Positions 34,284 through 44,800 are shown, numbered from the stretch's first letter. The stretch is DNA of 59,434 bases from Lutibacter sp. (GCA_030694935.1 JAUYUA010000074.1:1-59434); one strand, 5' to 3'. The notes: generated from the letters alone by a model not told the origin. Numbers and translations: made by a program.

Positions 34284-34757
34284 TTATTTGCTATTGCACT
34301 TATCACAAATGCCTTTAACCACCAAATTAACATTTTCGGCTATATAATCTTTTGGCAAATGTATTGGCGGAATTTTATATTCTGTGATACACACTGTTTC
34401 GCTACATTTTGTACAATGAAAATGCAAGTGCAAATCGGTATCTATTTCGCAACGGCAATTGTCTTCACACAAAGCATATTTGGTGATCCCCGTTCCATCG
34501 TCTATTTTGTGGGAAATCCCTTTTTCGACAAAGGTTTTTAAGGTACGGTACAACGTGGTTCTGTCGGATTTGGCGAAATAATTTTCTACATCCGTTAAAC
34601 TTGTTGCCACATTTTTATTTAAAAGAAATTGTAAAACCAACAGGCGCATTGCCGTTGGTTTTATGTTGTTATTCTCCAATATTTTTTCATATTTATTTGG
34701 AGCTGTTCTAATTTCGTTCATTTCTTCTGATTTTATGTTGGATGGCTTAATGTTCAT
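34284..34757 (-). CDS. Fur-family metal-responsive regulator
   Basis: 157 residues from ATG 34757, which overlaps the adaptor gene by 11 bases; ATG 34721 is a shorter alternative. The winged-helix part has NNIKPTAMRLLVLQFLL and SDRTTLYRTLKTFVEKG. The metal part has a Cys-rich insert (CEDNCRCE), the DLHLHFHCTKC segment and a closing GICDKC, giving structural zinc CxxC pairs and sensor histidines. Encoded between an RND efflux operon and a P-type ATPase, it probably senses excess divalent metal. Fur proteins usually repress uptake genes, so control of efflux is unusual for the family but known for some Zur proteins. Confidence 0.88.
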   Translation of the reverse strand: MNIKPSNIKSEEMNEIRTAPNKYEKILENNNIKPTAMRLLVLQFLLNKNVATSLTDVENYFAKSDRTTLYRTLKTFVEKGISHKIDDGTGITKYALCEDNCRCEIDTDLHLHFHCTKCSETVCITEYKIPPIHLPKDYIAENVNLVVKGICDKCNSK

Positions 34758-35931
34758 CGCCAAACTCACTTTTTTGTAATTCGGCATTTAAGTAATAAGC
34801 ACCTTTTGTGACAATTATCGCCTCTTTCGGCAAGTCTTTGATGAAAAGCACTTCTGTGAAACTTAAATCCGAGACGCCTTTATTGACCTGAATCTTTTCA
34901 AATTCAATGTTATCCCCTGTTTTGCTTTTTTGAACAAAAACATAGTCCAATCCTTTTTCATTGATAAATGCTTCATTTGGTAACGTACGAACTTCTTTAC
35001 TGGAGGTGACTATTCTTGCTTCAACAAACATTCCGGTTAACAAGCCCTCGTGTGTTCCAATTATTTTGGCGTGAACCAGCACTGCCCGTGTATTCATATC
35101 AAACGCTTTGCCTAAGGCAAATATTTCCGCTTCATAAATTTTATCGGGCCTTGTTGTTAATGAAAAAGTGATTTTTTGTCCGATTTTAACTTTATCAATG
35201 TCTTTTTCAAATACTTTAAGTCCTAAATGTAAAAATTCATTGTCAATAATTTCAAACATTTTTTGTTCTGAAGCCACAAATTTTCCAATATTGATATCAA
35301 TGTTTTGAACAACGCCGTTTATGGGAGAAACCACAGGAACAGCAGAAATTATTCTGCCATTTTCTAACCCAGAAACGCTGATGTCCATTAGCTGTAACAT
35401 AGATTTTGCGGCGTTCAATGTTGATTTTCCTTCATTATACGCAGCTTCCGCCTGTTGAAATGATTTTGCGGAAGTAATGCCATCTTTTAAGAGCTCCTTT
35501 TTACGTTGATAGTCTTTTTCCAAAAAAACAATATTGTTTTTTGCAGAAAGATATTCACGCTGTATTGTGATAAATTCGGGATTGTTTAATTGTGCGAGTA
35601 CTTGCCCTTTTTTCACATAATCCCCTTCTATTACCGCAATACTTTGCACCCTTCCACCAATGATGGCGCTAACGCTTGCCCTATTTTGCGGCGGCAATTC
35701 CAATTGACCGTTTACTTTTAAAGCATCCCCTAAATTTATTTGTTTGGCGGTGCCTAATTCTATGTTCATTACCGCCAATTGCTTTTGCTGTAAAACCACT
35801 ATATGACTGCTTTCTTCGTGATGTTCGCTTTCAGTTTCGCTGTGTTCATCCTGTTTTTCAGTTTTATTTTGGCAGCTCCCCAAAACAGCAAGAAATAGTA
35901 AAACGGCGCTTATTTTATATATATTTATCAT
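34747..35931 (-). CDS. czcB: RND periplasmic adaptor lipoprotein, CzcB/CusB-type
   Basis: 394 residues from ATG 35931. Lipobox VLGSC is followed by a His/Glu-rich segment (KQDEHSETESEHHEESSH) that may capture metal. Then come the barrel-sandwich hybrid (ASVSAIIGGRVQSIAVIEGDYV), an alpha-hairpin and the beta-barrel domain of membrane-fusion proteins. It links the inner-membrane pump to the outer-membrane channel. It lies directly downstream of the pump gene; a ~100-bp repeat fills the gap. An ATG at 35997 would add residues that spoil the lipoprotein signal. Confidence 0.9.
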   Translation of the reverse strand: MINIYKISAVLLFLAVLGSCQNKTEKQDEHSETESEHHEESSHIVVLQQKQLAVMNIELGTAKQINLGDALKVNGQLELPPQNRASVSAIIGGRVQSIAVIEGDYVKKGQVLAQLNNPEFITIQREYLSAKNNIVFLEKDYQRKKELLKDGITSAKSFQQAEAAYNEGKSTLNAAKSMLQLMDISVSGLENGRIISAVPVVSPINGVVQNIDINIGKFVASEQKMFEIIDNEFLHLGLKVFEKDIDKVKIGQKITFSLTTRPDKIYEAEIFALGKAFDMNTRAVLVHAKIIGTHEGLLTGMFVEARIVTSSKEVRTLPNEAFINEKGLDYVFVQKSKTGDNIEFEKIQVNKGVSDLSFTEVLFIKDLPKEAIIVTKGAYYLNAELQKSEFGDEH

Positions 35932-36030
35932 CTGTTTATTATTTATTTTTTTATTGGTACAGATGCAGTCGCCATTAATCATTATTTTGTATTTCAAAAT
36001 TTATTATGGCTCGTGTCATCTTTTAATTGT
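35926..36030 (-). repeat. ~100-bp repeat, copy X
   Basis: Covers the end of the CzcA-OMF gene and the spacer up to the czcB start. A homologous copy lies at 52263-52385. Shared blocks on the minus strand are ACGAGCCATAA, AAATTTTGA, AATGATTAAT, GCATCTGTACCAATAAAA and AAACAGATGA. CATCTGT and ACAGATG form an inverted pair inside both. Confidence 0.7.
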
Positions 36031-39000
36031 ATTTTCCTGTTAAATAGTTGATTTTATTTACGGTCTGGTTGTATAGATTGAGTCTGTTTAAATAGCTTTC
36101 TTTAATTTGCACCGCTTGCTCTAAAGTTGTTATGTATTCCACATAATCAACCTCACCTTCCTTATAGGCCTTATTGGCAGATGAAAATAATTTATCGGCC
36201 AATTGCAATCCTTTGGTTTCATAATACACCAACGAGGCCTTATGTTTTTCAAAATCTTGAAGGTTTGATTGAAGCTCAGCATTTAAATTCAATTTGGTTT
36301 GCTCATAATTCAATTGGGCAATCTCACTGTTTTTCTTGGCTGCCTGTGTTTTCCCATTTTGGGACCAAAAGAACACCGGTATTTTTATCCCAACCTGAAA
36401 GCCCGTAAAATTCTTAACGCCATCAATTTGCTGATTGAAATATCCGGCAGATAAATCGGGAAGAAACCGTGCTTTTTCCAATTTATGTTCGCTTTCAGAC
36501 ACATTGACATATTGTTCCTGAAGGCTTAAAATTGGATTTATGTTGTCGTTTTTTTCAACTGTTGAAAAGGGTGTTTTTTCCAAATCCCCATCAATAATTG
36601 TTATTGAACTTTCAGTATTGAGCAACAATTGCAATTGCCTGGTTAAATTTTCAACATCCAGACCTGCCTCAGACTTTAAGAGATTTATTTCCGCTTGTTT
36701 ACCTTCCGCAGACATTTTCTCAATCAAATTGGTTTCACCGGATTCAAATCTTTTTTCGGCAATAAGGGCAAAATTCTGAAAGGCTGACTCTAAGTTTGAA
36801 ATTAGGGAAAACTTGTTTTTTGCAAACCACAACGCCAGATAAGCGGCTCTCACATCGCGCTCTAACCTGTTTCTTTCAAGCGTTAATGAGACCTCACTTA
36901 AAGCAATTTGTGCTGACTGCAATTTTGCTTGCACACCATAAACCGTTGGAAATTTAAAGTCTTGCGTAACGCTGATCTCATAATCGTTTTGCAAGCCATT
37001 TATTTGTCCGTTTTTATACGTTAACGCTGTCTTTTCTAAATCGAAAGCCGATTTTTTCAAGCTTTCCTGTTTTTCGATTTCCAGATTGGCCGCTTTAATG
37101 GTTGGATTATTTTCAAAAGCAATGGCGACTGCTTTTTCAATAGTTATGTTTTGGGTTTTTTCTTGCGCCATTACCGAATTAATGCCAAAACAAGAAATAA
37201 ACCCCAATATTAACCAAATTGGCATTGCCGGATTTCCCTTTATTGTTTTTGCCGCTGTTCTTTTATCAGCATTGCGTTCCACAAAATAATACAAAACCGG
37301 CACCACCAAAAGTGTTAAGAGGGTAGATGAAATCAAGCCTCCAATAACAACAGTAGCTAAAGGCCTTTGCACTTCAGCACCTGCGGATGCGGAAATTGCC
37401 ATAGGCAAAAATCCCATAATTGCTGCGACAGCCGTTAATAATATGGGGCGTAACCGCTCTTCGGTTGCCAGTAAAATACGTTTTTTTAAATCTGTCATTC
37501 CTTCTAATTTTAAGCTGTTAAACCTACTTACCAATACCAATCCATTTAAAACAGCCACACCAAACAGCACCACAAAACCAACTCCCGCCGAAATACTGAA
37601 GGGCATACCACGTAAATACAGGCTAAAAATACCTCCAATGGCTGCCAATGGCACCGCCATATAAATCATTGTTGCCTGCATAACAGAGTTTAAAGCGAAA
37701 TAAAGCAAAATGAAGATTAGAAATAATGCAATGGGCACAACGATGGTCAATCGTTCTTTAGCACGTTTTAAATTTTCAAAAGAACCGCCGTATTCAATAA
37801 AATAGCCGTCAGGCAATTTTAATTGTTCCTCCAATTTTAGCTGAACTTCTTCTACCATAGATTCCACATCGCGTCCCCTTACATTAACACCAACCGACAC
37901 TCGTCTGTACGTATTGTCGCGAGAAATTTGCATAGGGCCGGGTTTGTAACTTATATCAGCCAATTCATTAAGCGTAATTTGTGATCCGTCATTTGGTAAA
38001 TCCACAAAAAGGTTACGTAAATCCTCAATACTTTGCCTGTAATCATCTGAATATCGGACCACCAAATCAAAGCGTTTTTCCCCTTCAAAAATAATTCCCG
38101 CATTTGCCCCTGCAAATGCCGTGCTCACATAACGATTTAATTTATCAATGGTCAGGCCATATTTTGCCAATTTGTCTTTTTGATAAATGACCGTGATTTG
38201 CGGCAAACCTTCCGTAGCTTCAGCACGCACATCTGCGGCACCATCGACTGTTTGAATAATTTTAGCCATTTCTTCCGCTTTAATTGCCAGCACATCCAAA
38301 TCGTTTCCGTATAATTTAATGGCAACATCTTCACGAACACCCGTCAGTAACTCATTAAAACGCAATTCAACCGGTTGCGAAAATAAAAAGTTGACACCCA
38401 CGATCGATTTCAGCTTTTCCTGAATCTTTTCAATTAACTCGGCTTTGGTTGTTGCTGAAGTCCATTTACTCATATCCTTTTCTAAAATGATGAAACAATC
38501 CGTAATATCCATTGGCATTGGATCTGTCGGGATTTCTGAAACGCCAATTCTTCCCACCACTGTTTTAACTTCCGGGAAATTTGCATTGATGATATTTTCA
38601 ACTTCTTCAGAAACTTTGATGGATTCAGATAAAGAACTGCCGGGTTTCATAATAATTTGCATCGCAATATCCCCTTCATCCAACTTAGGGATAAATTCAC
38701 CGCCCATTTTTGTGAACATAAATGCTGCAATCATAAATAAAAGTGTTGCAACGACCAGTACCTGTTTCTTAAATTTTAAGGCTCCATTTATTAAAGGTTT
38801 GTATCCTTTAAAAATATCCTTCATCATTTTATCGCTCATTTTAGTAAGTCCATCTTCCAACCTCGTAAACAAGTTTTGTTTGTTTTGCGGGACAGGCTTT
38901 AAAAACAAAGACACCATCACAGGCACATAAGTAAGGCATAACAATAAGGCGCCCAATACGGCAAATCCAAAGGTAAATGCCATTGGCCGGAACATTTTTC

Positions 39001-40414
39001 CTTCCACGCCGGTTAAAAATAAAATAGGCATAAAAACGATCAAAATAATTAGTTGGCCAAAAAATGCGGCATTCATCATCATACTGCTCGACTTGTAGGT
39101 GAGCTCATCCATTTCTTTCGAAGTAAAATCGGCTTTATTCTTTTTGATTCGTTGTTCAATATGATGCACTGTTCCTTCGACAATAATTACAGCGCCATCC
39201 ACTATAATTCCAAAATCTATGGCACCCAGTGACATTAAGTTTGCCCAAACGCCAGTTGCTTTCATCAAAATAAAAGCAAACAATAAGGAAAGCGGTATTA
39301 TGGATGCGGTCAATAACCCGCCCCTTAAACTTCCCAACAACAAAACCAACACAAATACAACAATTAGGGCACCTTCAATTAGGTTTTTTGAAACAGTGCC
39401 GGTTGTGCGCGCAATTAAATCACTTTGATCTAAAAACGGTTTAATTTGAATTCCTTCAGGCAATGATTTTTGAATATTTGCCATTCGGTTTTGTACATTT
39501 TTAATGACTTCATTGGGATTTTCACCTTTTAACATCAAAATTTGTCCGCCAACAGCTTCGTGACCGTCTTCGGTAAAAGCACCATAACGCACAGCAGTGC
39601 CAAAACGGACAGCATCTGCAACATCTTTGATTAAAATTGGGGTGTTTTCATTGTTTGCCACCACAATATTTTCAATATCGGCTAAAGATCTTGCCAATCC
39701 TTCTCCACGAATAAAGTTTGCCTGGTGATTTTTTTCAATATATGCGCCGCCCGTATTTGAATTGTTGTTTTCCAGTGCTTCAAAAACTTCAGTGATGCTA
39801 ATGCCCATACTGTTCAAGCGGTTGGGATTTAGGGCTATTTCATATTGCTTTACGTTACCACCAAATGAATTTATTTCAACAACGCCCGGCACCAATGCCA
39901 TTTGCCGTTTTACAATCCAATCCTGGATGGTTCTCAGTTCGGTTGAAGAATATTTATTTTCAAATCCATCCTTGGGTACCAATGAGTATTGGTAAATTTC
40001 TCCCAAACCAGTTGCAATAGGGGCCATAAATGGTTTTCCAAAACCTGCCGGAATATCTTCCTGTATTTTGGTCAGTTTTTCCTGAACCAATTGCCTGGGC
40101 AGATAGGTTCCCATTTCATCTTTAAACACAATGGTTACCACTGAAAGTCCGAAACGAGATACTGAACGCAACTCGATAACACTTGGTAAATTGGCGACTG
40201 CCAATTCTATTGGATAGGTCACAAATTGCTCTATATCTTCTGTCCCCAAATTGGGGGCCACCGTAATAATTTGTACTTGATTGTTGGTAATATCGGGAAC
40301 AGAACCCAATTTTAAGGTCATCATTGAATAAATACCGGCACCTATAAGCACCAAAATAAATAAACCAACAATGAATTTATTGCTTATGGAAAAGCGAATG
40401 ATTTTATCGATCAT
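36023..40414 (-). CDS. czcA: CzcA-type heavy-metal RND pump fused to a TolC-like outer-membrane channel
   Basis: 1463 residues. Residues 1-1050 are a HME-RND pump with 12 membrane segments; D400, D406 and E413 in AIDFGIIVDGAVIIVEG match the proton/cation relay of CzcA, which favours divalent Zn/Co/Cd over Cu/Ag. Residues about 1084-1463 are a TolC-type channel (KAVAIAFENNPTIKAANLEI to VNKINYLTGKYN). Between them, residues 1064-1083 (MPIWLILGFISCFGINSVMA, then QE) look like a cleavable signal peptide, so the channel may be released and go to the outer membrane, or be translated separately from Met1064. Similar long CzcA proteins are known in Bacteroidota. Confidence 0.93.
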   Translation of the reverse strand: MIDKIIRFSISNKFIVGLFILVLIGAGIYSMMTLKLGSVPDITNNQVQIITVAPNLGTEDIEQFVTYPIELAVANLPSVIELRSVSRFGLSVVTIVFKDEMGTYLPRQLVQEKLTKIQEDIPAGFGKPFMAPIATGLGEIYQYSLVPKDGFENKYSSTELRTIQDWIVKRQMALVPGVVEINSFGGNVKQYEIALNPNRLNSMGISITEVFEALENNNSNTGGAYIEKNHQANFIRGEGLARSLADIENIVVANNENTPILIKDVADAVRFGTAVRYGAFTEDGHEAVGGQILMLKGENPNEVIKNVQNRMANIQKSLPEGIQIKPFLDQSDLIARTTGTVSKNLIEGALIVVFVLVLLLGSLRGGLLTASIIPLSLLFAFILMKATGVWANLMSLGAIDFGIIVDGAVIIVEGTVHHIEQRIKKNKADFTSKEMDELTYKSSSMMMNAAFFGQLIILIVFMPILFLTGVEGKMFRPMAFTFGFAVLGALLLCLTYVPVMVSLFLKPVPQNKQNLFTRLEDGLTKMSDKMMKDIFKGYKPLINGALKFKKQVLVVATLLFMIAAFMFTKMGGEFIPKLDEGDIAMQIIMKPGSSLSESIKVSEEVENIINANFPEVKTVVGRIGVSEIPTDPMPMDITDCFIILEKDMSKWTSATTKAELIEKIQEKLKSIVGVNFLFSQPVELRFNELLTGVREDVAIKLYGNDLDVLAIKAEEMAKIIQTVDGAADVRAEATEGLPQITVIYQKDKLAKYGLTIDKLNRYVSTAFAGANAGIIFEGEKRFDLVVRYSDDYRQSIEDLRNLFVDLPNDGSQITLNELADISYKPGPMQISRDNTYRRVSVGVNVRGRDVESMVEEVQLKLEEQLKLPDGYFIEYGGSFENLKRAKERLTIVVPIALFLIFILLYFALNSVMQATMIYMAVPLAAIGGIFSLYLRGMPFSISAGVGFVVLFGVAVLNGLVLVSRFNSLKLEGMTDLKKRILLATEERLRPILLTAVAAIMGFLPMAISASAGAEVQRPLATVVIGGLISSTLLTLLVVPVLYYFVERNADKRTAAKTIKGNPAMPIWLILGFISCFGINSVMAQEKTQNITIEKAVAIAFENNPTIKAANLEIEKQESLKKSAFDLEKTALTYKNGQINGLQNDYEISVTQDFKFPTVYGVQAKLQSAQIALSEVSLTLERNRLERDVRAAYLALWFAKNKFSLISNLESAFQNFALIAEKRFESGETNLIEKMSAEGKQAEINLLKSEAGLDVENLTRQLQLLLNTESSITIIDGDLEKTPFSTVEKNDNINPILSLQEQYVNVSESEHKLEKARFLPDLSAGYFNQQIDGVKNFTGFQVGIKIPVFFWSQNGKTQAAKKNSEIAQLNYEQTKLNLNAELQSNLQDFEKHKASLVYYETKGLQLADKLFSSANKAYKEGEVDYVEYITTLEQAVQIKESYLNRLNLYNQTVNKINYLTGKYN

Positions 40415-40485
40415 TTAATGAAAAGTTTAAGTTATAAATGTATAATCACCAACAAAATGCTGGTGCTTAAAAACGTATTTATAAA

Positions 40486-40800
40486 CTAAACCTGGGGTGG
40501 CTGATCTATAGTAGAAAAGTAATTATTGAAGAAAGATACCTCGTAATGGGTGCCCAATTCTTTCACAGGAATTATAGGCGAAATTAGAATTTCTGTCTGA
40601 TTTGTCGGTTCGGAAATGCTGATGGTGCAACAAGCACAAGAACAAAAGGGAGAACATAAATCAATATGAGCATTATTTTCCAAATCAGAACCCTGAGAAA
40701 TTACAGCTGTTTGTTGTGTGCCAATAGCCACTTCATCATCACAGGGCAGTGCTGAAAATGTGATGGTGATAATTGATATGATGATTGCTATAATTTTCAC
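40486..40800 (-). CDS. DUF6660-like Cys-rich exported protein
   Basis: 104 residues starting with GTG at 40800, since the only frame upstream is closed by TGA. A signal peptide (KIIAIIISIITITFSALPC) may end in a lipobox-like Cys. The mature part has a dense cysteine cluster, CSPFCSCACC, and several acidic residues, suited to bind soft metals in the periplasm. Proteins of this kind precede czc operons in many Flavobacteria. It is the first gene of the czc operon; its promoter core ends only 4 bases before the start codon. Confidence 0.72.
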   Translation of the reverse strand: MKIIAIIISIITITFSALPCDDEVAIGTQQTAVISQGSDLENNAHIDLCSPFCSCACCTISISEPTNQTEILISPIIPVKELGTHYEVSFFNNYFSTIDQPPQV

Positions 40801-40804
40801 AGCT

Positions 40805-40839
40805 CAAATATACAAATAAATTGATGCAATGGTGTTGCA
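40805..40839 (-). promoter_or_regulatory. czc operon promoter with metal-locus operator
   Basis: On the minus strand the 16-mer TGCAACACCATTGCAT (40839-40824) is followed after 11 bases by TATATTTG (40812-40805). The 16-mer equals the site at 34268-34283 in 12 of 16 positions (consensus TGCAnnnCCnTTGCAT), and the spacing to -7 differs by one base. Transcription from this core would start at or next to the GTG, giving a leaderless or nearly leaderless mRNA. Confidence 0.55.
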
Positions 40840-41029
40840 AATATTTAATGAAATCAATTAAAAATTCGGATGCACAACTTATGCATCCGAATTTAATGAA
40901 TCATTTTAATGATTAAAAAGCCTTGAAATAATACGATAAAGAAATACTGCCGTTAATTTTTGCAGATTTACAATCTTTGTAATTTTGATTCTTTCAATTT
41001 TTTAGAACCTTGTATAATGAATTAAGACA

Positions 41030-41215
41030 TCAATCTTTCACCCCCAATTTTTCTAAAATTACTTCCAATAAACACCATTTTGTAAATGACGATTGCAATA
41101 AATTGGCTCCAACAAAGGCGGTAAACCACAGCCAGTTAACGTTCAGTTTTATGGCGAGCACTAAGCTAATTAATATAAAAGTGCCGGCAACGGCTCTTAC
41201 GATTCTGTTTTTCAT
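41030..41215 (-). CDS. DUF2892 (YgaP-like) small membrane protein
   Basis: 61 residues with two hydrophobic helices (AVAGTFILISLVLAI and WLWFTAFVGANLL) and a conserved end (CLLEVILEKLGV). This is the YgaP-type inner-membrane domain, here without a rhodanese part. It is the last gene of the second RND operon, 150 bases after the PII-like gene. Part of its sequence is duplicated as a relic at 32155-32226 beside the metal ATPase. Function unknown; two-helix proteins of this sort are often found near efflux or sulfur genes. Confidence 0.8.
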   Translation of the reverse strand: MKNRIVRAVAGTFILISLVLAIKLNVNWLWFTAFVGANLLQSSFTKWCLLEVILEKLGVKD

Positions 41216-41305
41216 TTTAATATTTTTTTATGAGTTGTTTTTTAATATATAGCGTTAATTATCAGTGATTTATGATTTTTCCTATTTTCTTTTCCATTTT
41301 AGAAC

Positions 41306-41325
41306 GGACAGGTCGCGACCTGTCC
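41306..41325. repeat. Perfect 20-bp GC-rich palindrome
   Basis: GGACAGGTCGCGACCTGTCC is fully self-complementary and stands in an AT-rich spacer between the DUF2892 and PII-like genes. No T run follows on either side, so it is not a standard terminator. Confidence 0.8.
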
Positions 41326-41364
41326 CTACTTTTAACTTTTTCTCTATTGCCTATTGCCTTCAAC

Positions 41365-41670
41365 CTAATTCGATTTTTCAATATTTAAGACAATGACATG
41401 AATTTTTGACATTGTTTTTTGTTTCGCATTAAATTCATCTGCTTTGATAAAAAAGGTATCAACATTTTGTTTTTTTACAAAAGCAAAGAAAATGATGGAC
41501 TGGCTTTCGTCCATTTCGCCGGCGAACCAGTTGCTTTCGAAAGATACTTCAGACAAATCCCTAAAACCGAGAACATCTTTATAAGAATAGATGTGAATAT
41601 CTGATTTTTTCAGCATCAATTTTATGTCTTTGGAAAACTCCTGAATGGCGGTTATGACTAGTAATTTCAT
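41365..41670 (-). CDS. PII-like ferredoxin-fold protein linked to RND efflux
   Basis: 101 residues with a beta-alpha-beta-beta-alpha-beta pattern: MKLLVITAIQEFSKDIKLML, IHIYSYKDVLG, an acidic centre (FAGEMDESQSIIFFAFV) and KIHVIVLNIEK. It resembles the PII-like/DUF3240 small proteins encoded next to RND metal pumps, but I cannot confirm the family. A cytoplasmic ligand- or metal-sensing partner of the pump is a possible role. It follows the RND permease gene by 180 bases and is probably cotranscribed. Confidence 0.6.
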   Translation of the reverse strand: MKLLVITAIQEFSKDIKLMLKKSDIHIYSYKDVLGFRDLSEVSFESNWFAGEMDESQSIIFFAFVKKQNVDTFFIKADEFNAKQKTMSKIHVIVLNIEKSN

Positions 41671-41788
41671 AGGTAGATATTTATTGTTTTTTATTTGTCA
41701 TTTGTAATTCGCATAGCTGAATCGGTGTTTAAATATAGTTTCAGTTATGCTCATTTCATCTGTTATATTTTTTATGGTTTTTAATAAT

Positions 41789-41812
41789 CCTGCCTGTCGA
41801 TGAACAGGCAGG
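41789..41812. repeat. GC-rich hairpin repeat
   Basis: CCTGCCTGT pairs with ACAGGCAGG around a six-base loop. It lies 39 bases after the RND permease stop codon (minus strand). A similar CCTGCC/GGCAGG hairpin is inserted in repeat copy Y (about 52303-52320). Confidence 0.65.
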
Positions 41813-41850
41813 TTCATTGGAAATGGCATCACATTTCCGTTATGCTTATT

Positions 41851-44800
41851 TTATGATTCTTCTGATGCTGATTTATCGTTGTTCTCCGAATTATTTTCCC
41901 ACTTCTTTTTTTCGGTCATATAGTAAATCATCGGAACCACAATCAGTGTTAACATCGTTGAAACTATTGCTCCTGCTACCAATGAGATGGCCAATCCTTG
42001 AAAAATTGGATCAAACAAAATAATGGAAGCTCCTATTACCACAGCTCCGGTTGTCAGTAAAATTGGCGTTGTTCGCACGGCACCGGCATCAATAATGGCT
42101 TGTTTTAAAGGAATTCCGTCGTTTAATCGAATTTCAATAAAGTCGATTAGCAATACCGAATTCCGAACCATAACACCTGCCAAAGCAATCATTCCAATAA
42201 ACGATGTTGCAGTAAAGAATGCACCCAATAACCAATGGCCCAGCACAATGCCTATCAATGAAAGCGGTATGGCAAGCATCATAACCAACGGTGTTTTAAA
42301 GTTTTGGAACCAACCCACAATTAACATATAAATGATAATAATAACCACCAAAAATGCGGTTCCTAAATCTTGGAAAACTTCTAAAGTTATTTGCCATTCT
42401 CCATCCCATTTCACTGCAAAGTCGCTTTCGTCTGAAGGTTGTTCCAAATAAAGTTCATTCAATTTGTAGCCTTTTGGCAATTCAATTTTTTGCAATTTTT
42501 CTTTCATTCCCAAGATTGCATACACAGGACTTTCTAATCCGCCAGCCATATCAGCTGTGACATAAACCACTCTTTTTTGGTCTTTTCTGAAAATCGATTT
42601 TTGTATGGTATCTTGTTTTATGCTCACCAAATCACTTATCGGTATCACATTGCCCTGACTTCCTTTAATCTTGATGTTTTGAATGTCCTGCAAACTTGTT
42701 TTATCAGCATCGCTTAAAGCCAAAACAATATCAACCTGGTCAAAAGATGTTTCATCGTACAAATAGGAAATCGGATATTCTTTTAAAAGGTAGGTCAAAT
42801 TCCCAACAATTTGTTGTGGTGCAATGCCGTTAAGCATCGCCTTTTCCCTGTCAATTTCAAGTCGGTATTCCGTTTGTGCATCTTCAACCATCCAGTCAAT
42901 ATCCACAACATCGGTTGTGTTTTGCAAAATTTGCTTCACCTGCTTTGCCACTTTAATTTGCTCACCATAATCTGGTCCGTAAACTTCTGCAACCAAGGTC
43001 GACAATACCGGCGGTCCTGGCGGAACTTCAACCAACTTTACATTCGCGCCATATTTTTTGGCGATTTTAATAATTTCGGGACGCACTTTTTTGGCGATGT
43101 CATGACTTTGGAGATCACGATCTTCTTTAAGCAACAAATTCACTTGAATATCGGCCATATTGCTGCCGCCACGAATATCGTAATGTCGCACCAATCCGTT
43201 AAACGTAATAGGGGCAGAGGTTCCAATATAATTTTGGTAATTGGTGACCTCAGGCGTTGTTGCAATATATTGCGCAATTTCCTGTGTTACCGCAGCAGTT
43301 CTTTCCAGCGTAGTTCCTTCGGGCATATCAATCACCACCTGAAACTCGTTTTTGTTGTCAAAAGGCAACATTTTTACGGCAACAGATTTTGTGAAGAACA
43401 TCAGTACAGATCCTGCCAATAAAACCAAGGTAATCCCAATGGTTACCAAACGTTTTGTCCGGCTTTCTAAAAGTGGCTGCTCTAAATTTTTATAGATTTT
43501 ATAAATCATTCCAGCTTCCAAACCTTGTTCTTTTTTGTGTTCCTGGCTGTCTTTTTCACGCAATAAATGATAACCTAAATAAGGCGTCACCGTTAAAGCG
43601 ACAAAAAGCGACAAAATCATGGCAATGGATGCGCCAATTGGCATCGGACTCATATAAGGTCCCATCATTCCTGATACAAAAGCCATCGGTAAAATGGCTG
43701 CAATCACTGTAAAAGTGGCCAAAATAGTCGGATTTCCTACTTCATTAATCGCATAAATAGCCGCTTGTTTAAATGGCAAGCGCTTCATTTTAAAATGCCT
43801 GTGCATATTTTCGGCGATAATAATACTGTCGTCAACCACAATTCCCACCACAAAAACCAAGGCGAACAACGTGATTCTGTTTAAAGTATAGCCTAATAAA
43901 TAATAACTGAATAAAGTTAAGGCAAATGTAAGCGGCACCGAGAAAAATACCACCAATCCGCCGCGCCAGCCCATTGCAAGCATCACCAAAATGGTAACCG
44001 CCACAATGGCTACACCTAAATGAAGCAACAATTCGCCCACTTTATGCGAAGCGGTTTCTCCATAGTTTCTGGTAACATCAACATGAACATCCGTAGGAAT
44101 TATCGTCTGTTTTAAGTTTTCAACCCGCTCCAAAATTTTATCGGAAATTTTCATCGCATCGGCACCTTTTACCTTTGCTATTGAAAGGGTTACCGCATTG
44201 TATTCACCCGAATTTGACGTGTATTTTTCGTTATTTTTTCCATAACCAAATGACACATAGCTGTTCGGTTTTTCAGGACCGTCTTGTATCGTGGCAACCT
44301 GTTTTAAATAAACCGGCATATTATTGTTAACGCCAACCACCAAATTTTCGACATCTTCTGAGGAGGTTAAAAATTTCCCTGTAGTGATCAAGTATTCCTG
44401 GTCGTTTTGCACAAAACTGCCCGATTGTGAACTGCTGTTATTGGCCTGGATCATTTGCATAATTCCCAAAGCATCAATGCCGTTTTCAGCCATTTTATCT
44501 TTGTCCAACACCACTTTTAGCTGACGGTTTCTGCCGCCAATCACTTTGGTGATCGACACATCTTTCACTTTTTCAATTTCCGAAGTCACTTCTTCGGCGA
44601 TTTGGCGAATTTGAAAATCGTTATAATTCTCGCTCCAAAAAGTCAGTCCCAGCATTGGAACATCGTCAATTGAGCGGGTTTTTACCAAAGGCTGCGTTAC
44701 GCCCGGAGGAAACATTCCCTGATGGCGCATCAGCTCATCGTACAATTTCACATACGAGCGTTCGGTATCTTCGCCCACATAAAACTGCACAATAATCATC

